Program-made: the position numbers and the translations under genes | Assembly: GCA_033961575.1 (NCBI GenBank) | Contig: CM066738.1 | Location: 98,667,478-98,731,477, forward strand | Reading direction: 5' to 3' | Source: Aselliscus stoliczkanus | Lineage: Eukaryota; Chordata; Mammalia; Chiroptera; Hipposideridae | Length of the DNA stretch: 64,000 bases | Shown here: in pieces, positions 45,030 through 58,379 of the stretch | How positions within the stretch are numbered: position 1 is the stretch's first letter | Layout of the letters: every line of letters begins with the position of its first letter | The notes under the pieces: generated by a model | Seen by the model: only the letters and a program-made list of their open reading frames with translations | What the model was told of the DNA's origin: nothing | Databases searched by the model: none

Positions 45030-47625
45030 GACCAAGAAGTTAATGTTGTAGCTCCCTGATGGCACTGATTTTCATTAATTTGGTGTTAATATTTCCATTG
45101 TGAAACATTCTAATGAAGTGTTTATTCAGTGAGAGGAGGAGTAGGGTGTCTTATCCACAACACCAAAGCATCAGAATTTCTTCCATTTAATGACTTGTGC
45201 GGCATCCAACACTGCTGGGATATACAGATGTCTCTGTGTAAGAAGAACCAATTCAAGGAAGTAAAAATGTTTCATGTTGGAAATAATTATTTGTGCTGCA
45301 AAAGGATTCTTCACAAAAGATGTGCATTCTATTTGCTCTAAATAGTGAGTTATGTGCATTTGTAATATGACTTTATCTACAAAAAGGATTTTATGACACA
45401 ATTTCCAAATGGATCCATTCATTGATTGTTATGAGATAAACTACCTATATAAGACTGACTGGAACCATGCTGATGCATCAAAGAGTGATAGGAAGGTATT
45501 AGAGAATGAGGGATTTCTTTGAAGGTAGTTCCTCCTTCCTTCCAAGGAAAGGGAGCCCTTTTCAGCAGCTCCCTTTGCTGGAACAAGTCTCATAATGGGA
45601 AAACCAGGTCGCTGATCATTAGAGACATTCACTTCATATTTTGGCAAAATTTGCTTTTCTAATATCTCCACCCCATTCTTTGTCCTGCTCTGGGGACCAA
45701 CAGGAAGCAGATTGTCCCTCATTTTCAAATTATTCTCATAATTACATGAAGACTGCTTAGACTATTAAAAAAACAACAACAACGAAAAACGTATTTATTT
45801 CCTTTGACTCTTTCTCATAAAACATGGTTTTCAAACTCCCCTCTCCTTCATATTTGTCTTCTTCTGGACAATTCTATTTTAATTTGTCACTGTTCCTTTT
45901 ACATCTGTGGAAGTAGCACTAAAGCAAATACATGGAATAAGTGTGTTTCACAGAGCTTAGAGCATGATATAGACACTCCACTTGCATTAATGCAGCCTAA
46001 GGAAAGAGTTCTTAGAGTCTTAAATCTCCACTGCTGTAAAGAGGTGACTGACTTGTACTTTTCACAGTTTCGAACCAACATTATAATACTCAGTCTACAT
46101 CTGCCAGTACTGGTTTCAATGAATGACTGTTATGAAACATTTAATTTTAAAGCATTTTCTTTTACATTTGTTATTAATTCAAAAGAAAACAGGGGTCACC
46201 ATAAATCAACTCTGTGAATGTTTACATGCATATTACAACAGAGCTATATATGTTTGCCATATACAGACCCTTAATTCGTTGAGGGGAATTAGCTTGGGGG
46301 CACTTGCCCACTGAAAGACCTTGGACTAAAACAGGGATCAGTGGATTGTTTCAATGTTGTTAACTGAAGTGGAAATTCTGGTGATGAGAGACTTCTGTTT
46401 ACGTGCAAAATGTGATTTCAAGATGGCTTTTTGGTGGAAACCTGCTGTTTCCATGCCACTGGCTTATTACTCACATTAAAAAATGTACTCCATGCTAGGC
46501 AAGACATACACATGTTCAATCACTTAAAAATTATTATGGCTGTTTTTTCATTAAAATGTTTCAAGAACCAATGTGAAGCTCATGAAATTAAAAACATGAA
46601 AAATGTCAGGGTGATAAACGTGTTCAAAATTCCAGTGAAGCAAGGTGACCTGGTCTTCCATGACAAATGACAAAAAAAAACACAAAAACAAAAAAATTCT
46701 GGTTCAATTCAATAAAAGGAGAGGGTGTATGTTTGCAGAAAGTGAGTGTGGTGATGGTGTGAATCAGTAGTCAATCCACAATTGTTTAAATGTCACAATT
46801 GTTCAGAGAGGAGACGTGATACTAACCGGTGCCCATGGGGCCACCGACAGGAGCGAGCTCCCCATGAAAAACTGGCTTCTGTGGTCCTACTTTCCTTAAT
46901 TCCTTTATTATCACTGCTCCTGTACCCTGGCTGCCTTTATAATCCAATGTGGGCCCCTAGCTTCTGGACCAAGGATGATAAAAATATGTGGCTTTTATAC
47001 TGGGCCCATGGCAGACCTCAGTAATCATTCCTGACTCTGTCCCATGGAATCTGGACAAGAAGACATTCACTCTCAACATGGGGCACTAGGCAGCCAGTAC
47101 ACAAAATTGGTCTAAGGATTTGCCATTCTCATCCAATCCCATTCAGAGAACTCATCCCCTTTCAGTGCTCTCCCTTCACTGTTGTTCTCTTTGAGCAGAG
47201 GCTTCCAAGGAATCTTTACTCATCCTCAACTCCTGCATTCCTGTCAGCTCCAATCTAAGGGCTGGAAGACTAGCTAACACTAGAGTAATCGCTAAAATAT
47301 AAGGAAACAATGGGCAACCAGGGGAATGAAGGCAACATGAAGGAGTCTTAAGTAATCCTCAGTATTCTCCGTTCTGCCATTTTATTTCTCAATAATTGAG
47401 TATTGTATTTGCTAAAGAAAGCAAATAGTTGGAATAGGAAGCCCTATTCCCATTCAGGGAAAGTCTTTCTGGTGCCTTAATGAAGTAAAAACACTAAAGC
47501 AGGGCTCTCCTTGCAGACTGTAGCCCATCAAATGCCAACATGAAGGATGTCAGTATCCCTTACTTAGCAGATGATGTAAGCTAATTTTTTTCCCCAAAGA
47601 ATTTTATCTTTAAAGGCAGTCATCC
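45030..47625. other. Unique sequence
   Basis: About 2.6 kb with no recognised transposon. Several short frames (for example 45804-46217 and 46431-46670) are not protein-like. Confidence 0.5.
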
Positions 47626-47631
47626 TTTGCA

Positions 47632-47740
47632 ACTCTCTCTCTCTCTCGCTCTCTCTCTCCTTCTCTCTCTCTCTTCCTCTCTCTAATCTTCTCTCCCTGC
47701 CTCCTTTTCTCCCTCTGTCTTTCTTCTTTTCCCTATTTAC
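47632..47740. repeat. (TC)n-rich low-complexity tract
   Basis: ctctctctctctctcgctct, then a degenerate polypyrimidine run. Confidence 0.9.
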
Positions 47741-47744
47741 TTGA

Positions 47745-48015
47745 CAATTTTCTCCCACTCATGAACATTTGGGAGAAGTTAAGCCAATTCAGGGATGACA
47801 TTTCATGAAAATTACACCTAGTAAGACAAAACATATTTTGTCCCTTTTTTGGATGCCTGAATTAGAACAAGCAAATAAACACAGGTGGGAGGTGTCACTC
47901 AGGCAACAAAAATTACTGTACTCTGACATCTACCTCAATATACTATAACCATTATTTTCTGCATTGGAAAAGGCCTTGGATATGCATCTTCTTTGTTGTC
48001 GGCGGCACCGTCACC
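47745..48015. other. Unique sequence
   Basis: Nothing recognised. Confidence 0.45.
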
Positions 48016-48019
48016 ATTG

Positions 48020-48265
48020 TAACAATAGCTTACATATATCGAGTGCTGACCTTATACCAGGCATGTTATATGCATTACCTCACTTCATCTCCAACAACCC
48101 TATGAAGTAGCTTTTCAAATGTCTATTTTAGTGATGGGGACATTGAAGCTTAGAATGGTTAAAAATCTTGTCCCAGTGTCATAATTACCAAGTGGTAGAG
48201 AAGGGCTTTAAATCACCAGGTCTGCTCGCCCCAGATCTTGAGTTTTTAATCATTCTGCTTTAGTG
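48020..48265 (-). repeat. MIR SINE, nearly full length
   Basis: Antisense MIR order: tagcttacatatatcgagtg, acctcacttcatctccaaca, accctatgaagtagcttttc, attgaagcttagaatggtta and ggtctgctcgccccagatct. Confidence 0.85.
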
Positions 48266-48269
48266 CCTC

Positions 48270-49555
48270 TATGGAAATAGTAAGAGGAGGGATTCCTGCC
48301 CCCCCACACCTCTGTCATAAATAAGCTTTGTCTACACGTTTATTATTGCTACCTGTAAGAAATGAGAAATATAATGACATGAATAAATTAGCTCAAGTAC
48401 ATTTGACTCCAAATTAGAAGGTGCAAAGCGCTGTTGATCAACCACCAGCTAATCACCCTAACTCCACATTTCCTGAGTAATAAGAGGGAAGTTACAACCG
48501 CTCTTAAATCTCTGGGTGTACAGGATGATAATTTCCCAATAAACTAAATCCTGCTACTATCGGAACATTTGAAATTTTCTAACGGTTATTACCAATGCCT
48601 CTAAACAACATGGATTGGAAACAGCCAACCAGACGCCTCGGCTGGGTTATGCTTGAGTTTTATTTCCAAAAGGTAACTTAGAAGAAATGGAGTAACTGTT
48701 CATTATTTTCTGTCATTTTTATATCATTTTTTTGCCATGCATATTGTGCAGTAATTGCAGGAAATTAAATTTGAATCTTGTGACACAAGCATGTTGTGAA
48801 TATCATAAAAAACACATATGTTCATAAATGGTAAAAAAAGTAAGGTGATAAAAATTACATTTAGGAAACTTTTACAACTTTTAGAACAATGGAAAAGGGA
48901 ATTTTTAGCGTTCTTTGTTCAGGCTGAAACTAGGCTGATGTGCATCTAGGAAGCAAAGTTTTGTGTTTGGTGGGCATACATAATTGGTATTTTTGCTGTT
49001 TTCTCCAGGGCCTACAAATGGTATCCTGTGAGGTAGAGTACATTTGAAATCCTACACAAAGAACTGGCTTGAGAGGAATTCCCAGCCATGTCTAGTAGAC
49101 AGAGAGTCTGCAGGTGAAGTCCTTTTTCATTTTTCATGCAAGTAAGAATTGACAGAAAATCACAACTTCTTTGTCTTCAGCTTTTGTTATGTCTCCTCTC
49201 CTTTGTGACACCTGTTACGGCTCCTCTCCTTTGCTGCTGTTTTCCTTGCTGCCTCTCCCTGGATGAGTTTCATTTCTATCTGATCCTTTTGGTGATATTG
49301 TGGAAGCATCCATGAAGCCAAATGCTCATTAAACCAGTCCTACTGTCTGGTTTCACCTAGGGTCAACCTCATCACTTGACATAATGGGGAAACAAATGAC
49401 TGGCTTCTGAATGCTGATTTGGCAGCTGTCATCAATACCATCTCACAACCAGCTTCATCATCCAAATTCCCTGGGTCCATGGCTAGTTCTCTGGGGTTTG
49501 GAACAATCTCCCTCTACATTTTCTTATGCTAATAGCAGAAAAGGATTTCATCCTA
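48270..49555. other. Unique sequence
   Basis: About 1.3 kb, no repeat or gene recognised. 48300-48600 has the even, non-repetitive look of possible conserved non-coding DNA. Confidence 0.45.
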
Positions 49556-49559
49556 ACAC

Positions 49560-49900
49560 ATTTGCAAAATTATAAACCACTACCTTTTACCAAATTAATG
49601 CTACCCAGAGTTGGCAAGGTATGTAAATGCCCAACCCTCTACTGGCCAGCATGCTCTATCAACCATCCAAACAGTATTTATGGCTCAGCTCAGTTCCAAG
49701 ATTTCCACGATTCTCCAACCACATCACAATAGTTCCTCTCTTTGAAGTACTTATTTATTGAGTTATTCTTTTCAGTTTAACAGTTAAGTATTAATCACTA
49801 GGACCTTTTGTAAAAATTTCAAATCTTTGTGAGTAGAAATTAGGTCTTAATTATCCTCCAGATCATACAGGGTGCTTAATCAATATCTTTATCTTCAGAC
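49560..49900 (+). repeat. Probable L2 LINE 3' region
   Basis: ggctcagctcagttccaaga, tgtgagtagaaattaggtct and cagggtgcttaatcaatatc follow the sense L2 tail. Confidence 0.45.
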
Positions 49901-49904
49901 AAAA

Positions 49905-50300
49905 CTAAACTTATCATATTTGCCTCCCAAAATGAGTCCTACTGCTTTCCTGTCTACCGCTACTGCTATTCTGTCTGCCCAGGTACTCAAACCCAAATCT
50001 CAGAAGGTAAGACTTGATTTCTCTCTCTCGAGCACACATCACAGCTAATCAGTCACAAAGTTCTGGAGCTTAACAATTTTAAGTTGTTTTTTAAATTTGA
50101 TTTATTTGTTTGCCTTTATAACCCTTTTGCCAAAGGAAATCTTATATGAAAGCCCAACATTTAAGAAAAGCAGCTATGGGAAGAAAAGCATGAACTCAGC
50201 GCCTTGAGTCTACAATTGCAGCCCTTGAAGGAACTTCCAGAACCTCTGAGGCTGAGCATACTTGAAAGACCCAGAGTTGTCGAGTTGATCTCCAAAGTAC
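49905..50300. other. Unique sequence
   Basis: Nothing recognised. Confidence 0.45.
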
Positions 50301-50304
50301 CCCC

Positions 50305-50470
50305 AAGCAGCACGGTATGATGAAAAGAATATTGGCACGAATCAGAGGATCTGAACTGAGCTTTGATTTTCCAATGTCTAAAACAGGATATCTTTACTAC
50401 TTTCCTCACAGGGTTATTGTAAGGCTCAAATAAGATTCTGTGTGTAAAGCACATTGTAAAGTGTCAAAAG
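50305..50470 (+). repeat. MIR SINE, internally deleted
   Basis: agcagcacggtatgatgaaa, agaggatctgaactgagctt, cctcacagggttattgtaag and gtgtgtaaagcacattgtaa are sense MIR. The central core is shortened. Confidence 0.7.
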
Positions 50471-50579
50471 CCACGCAGATTTAGGGAACCGTTGCTTCTT
50501 TTCTGATCTCCAAGGCCCCGGGGCGTTCTCCTTCTCCTCCTATCCACCGTCTAATCTAACCACTGTTTTCTTTTCAGAT

Positions 50580-50900
50580 TTATCCTAAAGCACGTTCCTT
50601 TTCATATCATTCCTTGACTCAGGAATATCTAACAATCAGCAGTGGCTACTAAATTAAAGACAAGTGTCTCAGCTTAGTACGTAAGCCCTTTCACCATGAA
50701 ACCTAACTTCCCTTTCCAGTATTAGCTGTCATCATTCTTCTGCATAAACCTGATGGCTTAGCAAAATCACCTACTCACTCCTTTCTAAATGCATTACCTT
50801 CTTTCCCATTTCTCACCTTGTGTTCTGGCCACTTGGATACCACACCTGAATTCAATCTATGATTTAAGTCCCATCTTCTGTATTGCACTCCAATGGAACC
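50580..50900 (+). repeat. L2 LINE 3' region
   Basis: attaaagacaagtgtctcag, taagccctttcaccatgaaa, tgtgttctggccacttggat and tggaacccttcctgatccca match the sense L2 ORF end and tail. Confidence 0.6.
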
Positions 50901-50904
50901 CTTC

Positions 50905-52035
50905 CTGATCCCAGTCCATGCATCTCTCTCTCCTCCCCACACCCTACAGGAAACAGGAAAAATCCTCATGGATTCCCAAGAGGAAGAGATTTAGGTGACT
51001 GTAAGAGGTAATAAGAATTTATGCAATTTCCATATAAGAGCTTAATAAATTAAAGCAAACTGAAATACTTTGTGAAAACCATCTCTTTCATTCTCTCATT
51101 TTGAAGATACGTAGATCTTCATTTGAAAGCAGTTTTTCTCAGTTGATAATCTCCTTTTTGCTGATGGCTTAGCAAAGACTACACTGCAAGTCAGAGGATG
51201 CTGATTTGGCAAATGGGGCCATGCTAGACTCAGTGGAGATCTTCTTTTCTGAAAACATATATTTCCTAAATGAAAGCATATTGGTATCTGCACACAAAAG
51301 ACTTAATTTATTTAAAAACTGCCCATTCATCAATTTATAATTTAGACTTAATAAGAGAAAAACTGGTTGAATTGGAGAATGTATTTAATGGAAATTTTTT
51401 TTTATCACTTTAAGGTATAAAAGACAAAGGGGCCATCTGCCATGTAGAGGTTCTTTTCTGTGTTTTATGTGGTAATTTAAAGAATTTGTGGAAAACTAGT
51501 GATAAAATGGAATACCTCAAGTAGGCTTTAAAAAAACTCATTTGTTTATGTCATAGAGATCATAAGTAACTCATTCAAATAAATATACAATACTTGTTTT
51601 AAATGATCAGTTTTTTGTACATAATTATCTGCTTATGTTAAAAGTAGGTTTTTAAAAAATATTTTAAAACTTTTCTTGTTGCCATACTTCACACTGTATA
51701 CTCATCTTTTTTTTCTTATGAAGATAGACTCAATTGAGTCAGGATAAATTTAGTCTATTGACATTGTGTGATTTCTCTTATCAATTAGAGGGTTTTGAAT
51801 CAATAATGTATTACGCCAGTACACCTGGAAACATGACATTACATGGAAACTCACCTGAAACTTATACTTCCCTCTGTCAGTTAGAGAATATGCACATATT
51901 TTTCCAGCACAGCCATTCACTCAGGTAACCTTGGAGACCCAATGGTGAGTTAGAATTTCAGTGCTCTTATTTTGGAGATATGCTAAGAACTAGGACTCTC
52001 TGTTACCTCATAAGAAATCAATTATAGGTGCTACT
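50905..52035. other. Unique sequence
   Basis: No repeat or gene recognised. Confidence 0.5.
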
Positions 52036-52039
52036 GGGG

Positions 52040-53920
52040 GAAGAGGCAAATTGAAATATAATAACAAAACTTCTGCTTCCTGCCAAGGTAGAATAATAGG
52101 GAGATTTACCTCCCTGTCTGAAACAACTAGAAAAAAAAAAAAAGACAAACTATATGAAACAATGAGTTTCAAGACATTGGCCAACAACTATTAAAGAAAG
52201 TTTAAAACAAATTATTGTGCATAAGCCACCTATACAATTGCCCCCAGATTACCATGCTGAGAGAATTTCTAGGTTGCAGTATAGGGAGGGAAATTCAAGA
52301 AGAACCTAGTAAGGCTGGCTCAGTGGCTCAGTTAGTTAAGAGTGCAGGCCCTGAAAATGTCACCAGATCGATTCCCACATGGGCCAGTGAGCTGCACCCG
52401 AGCTGAGCTGCTGCTGAGCTTCCAACAGGCAGCCAGGTGGCTCAGCTGGTGAGAGCATGTGCTCCTAACAACAAGGTTGCTGGTTTGACTCCCGCATGGG
52501 TTGGGGGGCTGTGCCCCACCCGCTCTCTGCAACTAAGATTGAAAATGGCACCCTGAGCTGAGCGGCCGCAAGCTGCCAACAGGTGGCCAGATGGGGACTG
52601 GATTTGGAGCTGAGCTAGCTGTGCCCTCCACAACTAAGACTGAAGGACAACAACTTGGCTGTTCCCCTTCCCAATTTCCCAATAAAATCTTAAAAGAAAA
52701 AAAAAAAAAGAAGAACCTAGCAGAATCCTTGAGTTGATGAAGCAGAGCTGAGAGATGCACAAGATCAAGAAGGATGGATTATACAGGCAGAGTATGGAAG
52801 AGTTGAGAGCTGCACACAGAAGGAACTAGAATATAACGGACAGAGTATGTTTGAAGAGAAAGCTGCACAAAGAAGGAACTCCGGAGATTTATAGAAGGAC
52901 CCCTCAAATATTTAGCTGAGTGATCAGATTATGTGTATGAGGAAAACTACACAAGGCCAGAAAAAGACTTACCTGAAATAATTAGCAATAACAATGCCTT
53001 ACAGAGTTAAAAATACCACTTTGGCTGTTTCCAAAGTGGAGAATCCCATGATTCTTGGGGTATTGCGTGGAGTATACAGAAGGACCTTGCCGCAGTAGTG
53101 GAGAATAATTAGCCACACATAGCATGAGTACTGCTATCATCTTGCCTAATAAATCTTAAAAGTGACTGGAAAACATGAAATTGTTTACAAGTAACTTAAT
53201 TATGTTGCAGAACAAAACTCAAGAATATTTATAAAACTACAAAAATATTCAGTACCCCAAAGAATAAATTAATCTGTCATCAAATCAAACATTACTAGGC
53301 ATAAATAAAGAAGGAAAACATAACTACTGCTGAGGAGAACAAAATCAATTGATAAAGGACCAAAACTGACACAAACATAAGGATTAGTTGACCAAGACAA
53401 TAAGATAGATATTATAACTACATTTCATATGTTTACTACATTAAGTGAACAAAAAAATAAATTGTATAAATTGAAAAAATACAAGCAACGTGATAGATTG
53501 AAACCCAACCATGTTAATATTCATATTAAATGTAAATGGTCCAAATATCCCTGTTAAAATGCAGAGGTTGTAAAATTGGATTAAAAATAATGACACAACT
53601 ACAGTCTATGCTGTCTGTAAAGAAGCACTTTAAGTGTAAAGACACAAAGAAAATAATAGTAAGATAATGGAAAGTGATAAAATTCTAAAATTTACCAAAT
53701 GAAGCTGGAATTTACTTATCAAAAGACAAGTAGATTTCAGAGTGAAGAGTATTACAAAGGATAAAGATGGTTATTTTATTATAATAAAAGGGTCAATTCT
53801 CAAGAAGACATAATAATTCACATATGTGACAGAATAATCTATCAACATAAGGTCCTGTGTTTCCTGGTATTGTATCTAAAGTGTTGGTACTTATAGAGAG
53901 TACCAAAGTATATGAAGTCA
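52040..53920 (+). mobile_element. Old L1 (or HAL1-like) LINE 5' part, sense, broken
   Basis: From a 5'-UTR-like start (ccaaggtagaataataggga; tacctccctgtctgaaacaa) into ORF2-like sequence: 'attaaatgtaaatggtccaa', 'tgctgtctgtaaagaagcac', 'gaagctggaatttacttatc' and 'gggtcaattctcaagaagac'. Many stops; dead. It carries the SINE at 52310-52707. Confidence 0.7.
52310..52707 (+). mobile_element. Dimeric tRNA-derived SINE (Rhin-like), about 398 bp
   Basis: Perfect 13-bp TSD (aagaagaacctag) at 52297-52309 and 52708-52720. Two tRNA-like heads in tandem: ggctcagtggctcagttagt (about 52315) and cagccaggtggctcagctgg (about 52430), each with a ttc/ttgA[c/t]TCCC-type box B. The tail ctgttccccttcccaatttc, then an aataaaatctt signal and A-run, matches the long SINEs. 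Confidence 0.92.
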
Positions 53921-53929
53921 GGTCCTCTT

Positions 53930-54355
53930 ATCTTCAATATTGCCTACCTATCTAGGAGCCTGTCACCTTATATGGTCCCCAGTTCTCTATCCGCACATGT
54001 TACTTTTGAGGGGGGAATTCCTCTTTCTTATTTGTCTGAATCTTTAACTAAGGATTTCTTGGCACTGGTTCTATGCCACACTTGGAGTTACAGGGATTAT
54101 GCTACTCTGAAGCAAGAAGTTGGACAAAAATGAGTTTCGATGGCCATATTGCCATGTTGGCTTAAATCTACCATGTAACCACTTCCTCTTTTTGATTTGT
54201 TTCTTCATTAGAGGGCTATCATGGAAGCAGAAAGCCAGTTCCTGTGCTCTCAGAGATCACACACCTTAGTCTTCACCTGCCCAGGGCTCTTTATGGGAAA
54301 GCACCTCAAACAATGCTCACCTATACTTATTTCTATCTTCTAGAAGGCTTTTATC
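53930..54355. other. Unique sequence
   Basis: Nothing recognised. Confidence 0.45.
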
Positions 54356-54359
54356 ACCC

Positions 54360-54418
54360 AGGGATGATGGTGATGATAATGATGATGGTGATGGTGATGA
54401 TGATGATAATGGTGATTT
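54360..54418. repeat. (GAT/GGT)n imperfect microsatellite
   Basis: gatgatggtgatgataatga and similar trinucleotide-derived text. Confidence 0.9.
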
Positions 54419-54433
54419 TGAGAGAGACAGAAA

Positions 54434-54493
54434 ATGTGTGTTTGTATGTGTGTGTGTGTATGTGTGTTTGTATGTGTGTGTGTGTATGTGTGC
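54434..54493. repeat. (TG)n compound microsatellite
   Basis: tgtgtgtgtatgtgtgtttg appears twice, a higher-order duplicate of about 28 bp inside the TG array. Confidence 0.9.
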
Positions 54494-54670
54494 CCACATG
54501 TGCATTTGTTGTGCACGTGCATGTGTTGAGAGATAGTATAGCTGTTCTCAAATGTTTTCTCTATGCCTCTCCTTTCCCAATTGCTTTCAAAAGACAAAGC
54601 CAGAATGTGCATCCTTTTTTGGCTTTTGACCTGTCACGTCCTATGTTGAGATCATGAGAACATAAAGGCC

Positions 54671-54741
54671 TAATTTCTTGAATAGAGAAGACTTTCCAAA
54701 TTTCCTTAATTTCTTGAATAGAGAAGACTTTCCAAATTTCC
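54671..54741. repeat. 36-bp perfect tandem duplication
   Basis: The unit taatttcttgaatagagaag...aaatttcc occurs at 54671-54706 and 54707-54741 without mismatch over 35 bp, so it is recent. Confidence 0.95.
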
Positions 54742-54744
54742 AAG

Positions 54745-57130
54745 TTGCGTAGACCTCTTGTATTTCTTTATCTGATGGCTATAATAAAACTAACACTTAA
54801 TAATCATGCTTTCACTAGTATATATTTGAAAACCATTGCAAGCATATATCTTGAGAAAAAAACAAACAAACATGATTTTGTGGAAAATCAGGACTATATG
54901 ACATCAAAAGGTAATTAGCCACCAGAATGCTGTCTTGGAAACCCCCTAGCATCTCGCTATAGGTAATTGGCTGCCTCCCTTCTCTACCACAGTGTTCTGA
55001 AAAATACATTAACAGAAGGCCTTCAAAAGTTGGCAGACTATTGTAAGCCAAGCTATTCCAAAATCAGTATAGATATTATTTTAAAGGTTTTGAATGCCTT
55101 TTTGCATTATTCACGAAAATGTGTAAATTAATCCTACATAAAATAGAGGTGGAAGTGTACATAAAAGGTTAAATAACAGCCCCATGCAGAATAGGATGGC
55201 ATGCCAAGTGAATGGTACACACCCTGTTTCTCAAGCATAAGTCTGAGAAACCTCGAGCATCCATAATTTCTTTGAGAAATTTACAAATTTACTTAGTCCT
55301 TCCAGTACCTGAATTTACATTGATGTTTTTACAAATCCATGTCTTCCACAGGAAGGTCAACTGCCTGCACAGCTCACTGTATAAATGCAGGCTTCATAGA
55401 AGTCCAAATAGAGAACACACTAATGGAAGACCTGAGTCATGAAATGTACCGTAATATTGTCATGAGGACTCAGAAAGACTTTGAACCATAGCAGGATTCC
55501 ATCTTCACTGAGCCATAAACAGTCAAAGAGAAATTTTTCCATTTCTGACTTCAGTAATTATTAGATTAGGTACCCATTTAATGCAAATTTCCATAACACC
55601 ATCATGTTAATCTTATTTCCGAGTTAATCAGCTTTACAGAGTGACCAAAGGATACTCCATTAAAGTTGATCTTTAAAGGTTACTCATCATCAGAGTTTTG
55701 GTTAAGTATAAGGCTTGATTAACCTCAATTATCAAATAAAGCCTTGACATTACTAATGTCAGTTTAGTTGTACATAGTTAGATAGGCATTCTCTGTATTA
55801 ATATTATTAAAGTTAAAACACAAAAGCAGGTTTAAGTTGAAACTAAGGCTTCATTTTTGTCCCCTTGATTAACCCCAACATGAGAGGTTTAGTTTCAGCA
55901 AAACAACATAATCCATCACACTGAAATTCACATTGTCAAACTTTTTTGGCTTTGTGGTTTCAGTGACATAGTTTCAGTAATGCTAAAAACATAAGGATAA
56001 ATGTGCTCATGCATGTAGAAGAATTGCTGCAGTCCCTGGCACATGAAAAGTATTCACTAAAGGCTGGATATTATGATTTTGTGGCAATTTATAGCAAATT
56101 TTATTTTAGTGCATGTTTACGGACCATTATTAGTATATCTCATCTAGGACAGCCCTGAAGTTCCCAATTCTTTTCTTCGAAAGGCCTCTAAACATTACTC
56201 AAGTATAATAAGCACCAAGATGGAAAGTATAATAACTGCCAGAAATTCAGTAGTGAGGAGGGAAGAAGCTTCCTGGAAGAGAAGGGACTTGGAAGAGATG
56301 TTATCTCTCTGTGAAGCATCAAAGAAACTGCCTCATTATTATGACAAAAACTTTCAATGGAGGCACAGAAAAGTAAAGTGCCTTTTTCAAGCCCATTCAT
56401 CAGGGCAGAAGGGCCTTCTACCTTTTTGGTTCCCAGTCAGTCTTTAGAGTCTGTATGAACTCTTTTTTTTTCTCTTGTCACACTGAAGCCAAAGATATAT
56501 AGTACTTTTTATTCTTGTGTCTTTACAAAATGTTTTTTGAAGTAAATAATGGTTGATTATATTTGGCAAACAGTACTTCTTACTGTATTTTGATATAATA
56601 GTTTTTTTTTTCAGTTTGCTTTGGAAATTGACAATTATGATGGCATTGAATAGAGGTTAGAGGTGACATTAATTATCAGGGTAACCTAGATACTTACATG
56701 AATACCAGTTTTGATGAAGCGTCAAACTCATATTTGACATACAACATTATCTCAATTGTGAACACGAAAACTACACTGCTGTGATAATGCTGACAGAATA
56801 GCTCTCAATCTGCTTGCCAACAAAAAGGCATTTTTTTAACCCAAGAAGTGTATCATGTCTGTTTAAAAGCTACATAGCACATTTTAAAGGAAATCTATAT
56901 TTGTGCTTAAAAAGGAATTGCACATAAAATATAAGCTGTGAAGGACAATCATAGTGGTTGGAGCTCTCCATTAAAAAACCATCACATAGCAAAAACTGAC
57001 TACAAACACTAGAAAGATTAGCCACCTAACAACAAAGTACGGGAAACAAAACAAGTACACAGCAAATAATTGCTGTATTTTTCCTTTCTGAGCTATTTAG
57101 CAAGATATCTAACCGGTAAATAATGATGAC
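54745..57130. other. Unique sequence
   Basis: About 2.4 kb almost without recognised repeats. A short MIR-like scrap lies at 56015-56075 (gcagtccctggcacatgaaa). Confidence 0.45.
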
Positions 57131-57135
57131 TTGGA

Positions 57136-57302
57136 TCCATATATGTATATGTAAAAATATATAGACACATATATATGTTTATATACATGTGTGTATATGT
57201 ACATATACGGCACATATATATAATATATATGTATGTATGAATGTATGCGTATAAATAATATATACACATATATAAATATATACTCGTATGTGTAGCGATA
57301 TA
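57136..57302. repeat. AT-rich (TA/CA) degenerate repeat
   Basis: Irregular tatatatgtat/acacatatata text with several short palindromes. Confidence 0.85.
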
Positions 57303-57309
57303 AGTGGCA

Positions 57310-58370
57310 AATCTGGTCTTTTTTTAGGAATTTAAAAACCTAGTTAGAGAAATAAGACTGACAAATGAAGCAAAAGTACAGAATTCAAAATGAGGTGTAA
57401 CTGCAAATTGTATCTCCATTGCCCTCCAGCCTTCTGGGCCACACTTCCCTTTTACATCCCAACACCCCTGAGAGATCTTTAGAGACATGGAGGGAAAGAA
57501 ACTTCTTTCAGGCACCCCACATTCTTGAATTCCTTATTCCCAGTCTATCCATCTTGTGTCTGTTGCCTTCTCTATACCAACTGCCTCTCATTTCAAACCT
57601 CCAGCCCCATGAATCATTCTCAGGGTATTAAATAATACCTGTCCTCAGGTCCCCCTCACTCTCTTACTCTCTCCCACTGTCCCCTTCTTTCTCTGTGCTA
57701 ACACATTCTCTGTACATCCTCTCTGTAGCCAGGGAGACCCATATCTACTCCCCCAGCTGAGTAAAACCTTGCATTCCTTGTTATCTCTGTATCCATCCCA
57801 GAGGTATTACCACTCAGACCCTGACCTACTGCCATGATTTCAGAGATCCTTCTCCCTTCTTTACTCAACTCTTTCTGCCAGCTCTTCTTTTGTAGTCCTC
57901 TTTCAGAACTCCCCAAACTCCCATCTCTCAGTATATGTCTGGGGGTGGAAGGAGAAGAAAACTCCCTGATATCTCATTTTACTGAACAATTGTCTGTGTA
58001 ATGAAACCTGTCTTCACTGTTCCCACTCCAGACAAGACCCTGTGACGACCTTTGTCTAACAATCCATTCAAGTGTTTTCTCAGAGGCATCTACCCTAAAG
58101 AGGAATCCTGCTACTTCCTAAGAGCACAGAAATAACATTTTTTCTTAATATTATGTAAGTAAAGGTTACTATTGCAATAGACTATAGGAGCAATACAGTT
58201 TTCTGCATATTTTCTTGGTAATGAATAAGAATCAAGTCTGAACAGAGAGCTGGAGTGAGGTGGAAGAGACAGTTGGCTGTGTGGAGGATTCAGATGGTGG
58301 GGAGCCTTGAAGGCCAGACAGTTATGCTTTGTTTGGGAGTGACTTCTTCTTTGAGCCATAAATTACTCAT
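57310..58370. other. Pyrimidine-rich unique sequence
   Basis: 57400-57920 is unusually C/T-rich on the + strand. No family recognised. Confidence 0.45.
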
Positions 58371-58379
58371 AATTGTATT

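Noticed and set aside
44605..45051. 148-codon frame
   Set aside because: Starts at an L1 edge and ends in an antisense MIR. No protein similarity recognised.
47564..47758. Arg/Glu-rich minus-strand frame
   Set aside because: Translation of a (TC)n low-complexity tract.
52310..52707. Two tRNA-like heads that might be read as tRNA genes
   Set aside because: Box-like motifs are present, but they are parts of a SINE with a TSD and A-tail. No intact cloverleaf could be supported.
54244..54657. 137-codon plus frame and His/Thr-rich minus frames
   Set aside because: They are translations of GAT and TG microsatellites.
57136..57302. AT-rich palindromic stretch as a replication origin or MAR
   Set aside because: Degenerate TA/CA simple repeat. 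AT richness alone does not support an origin.
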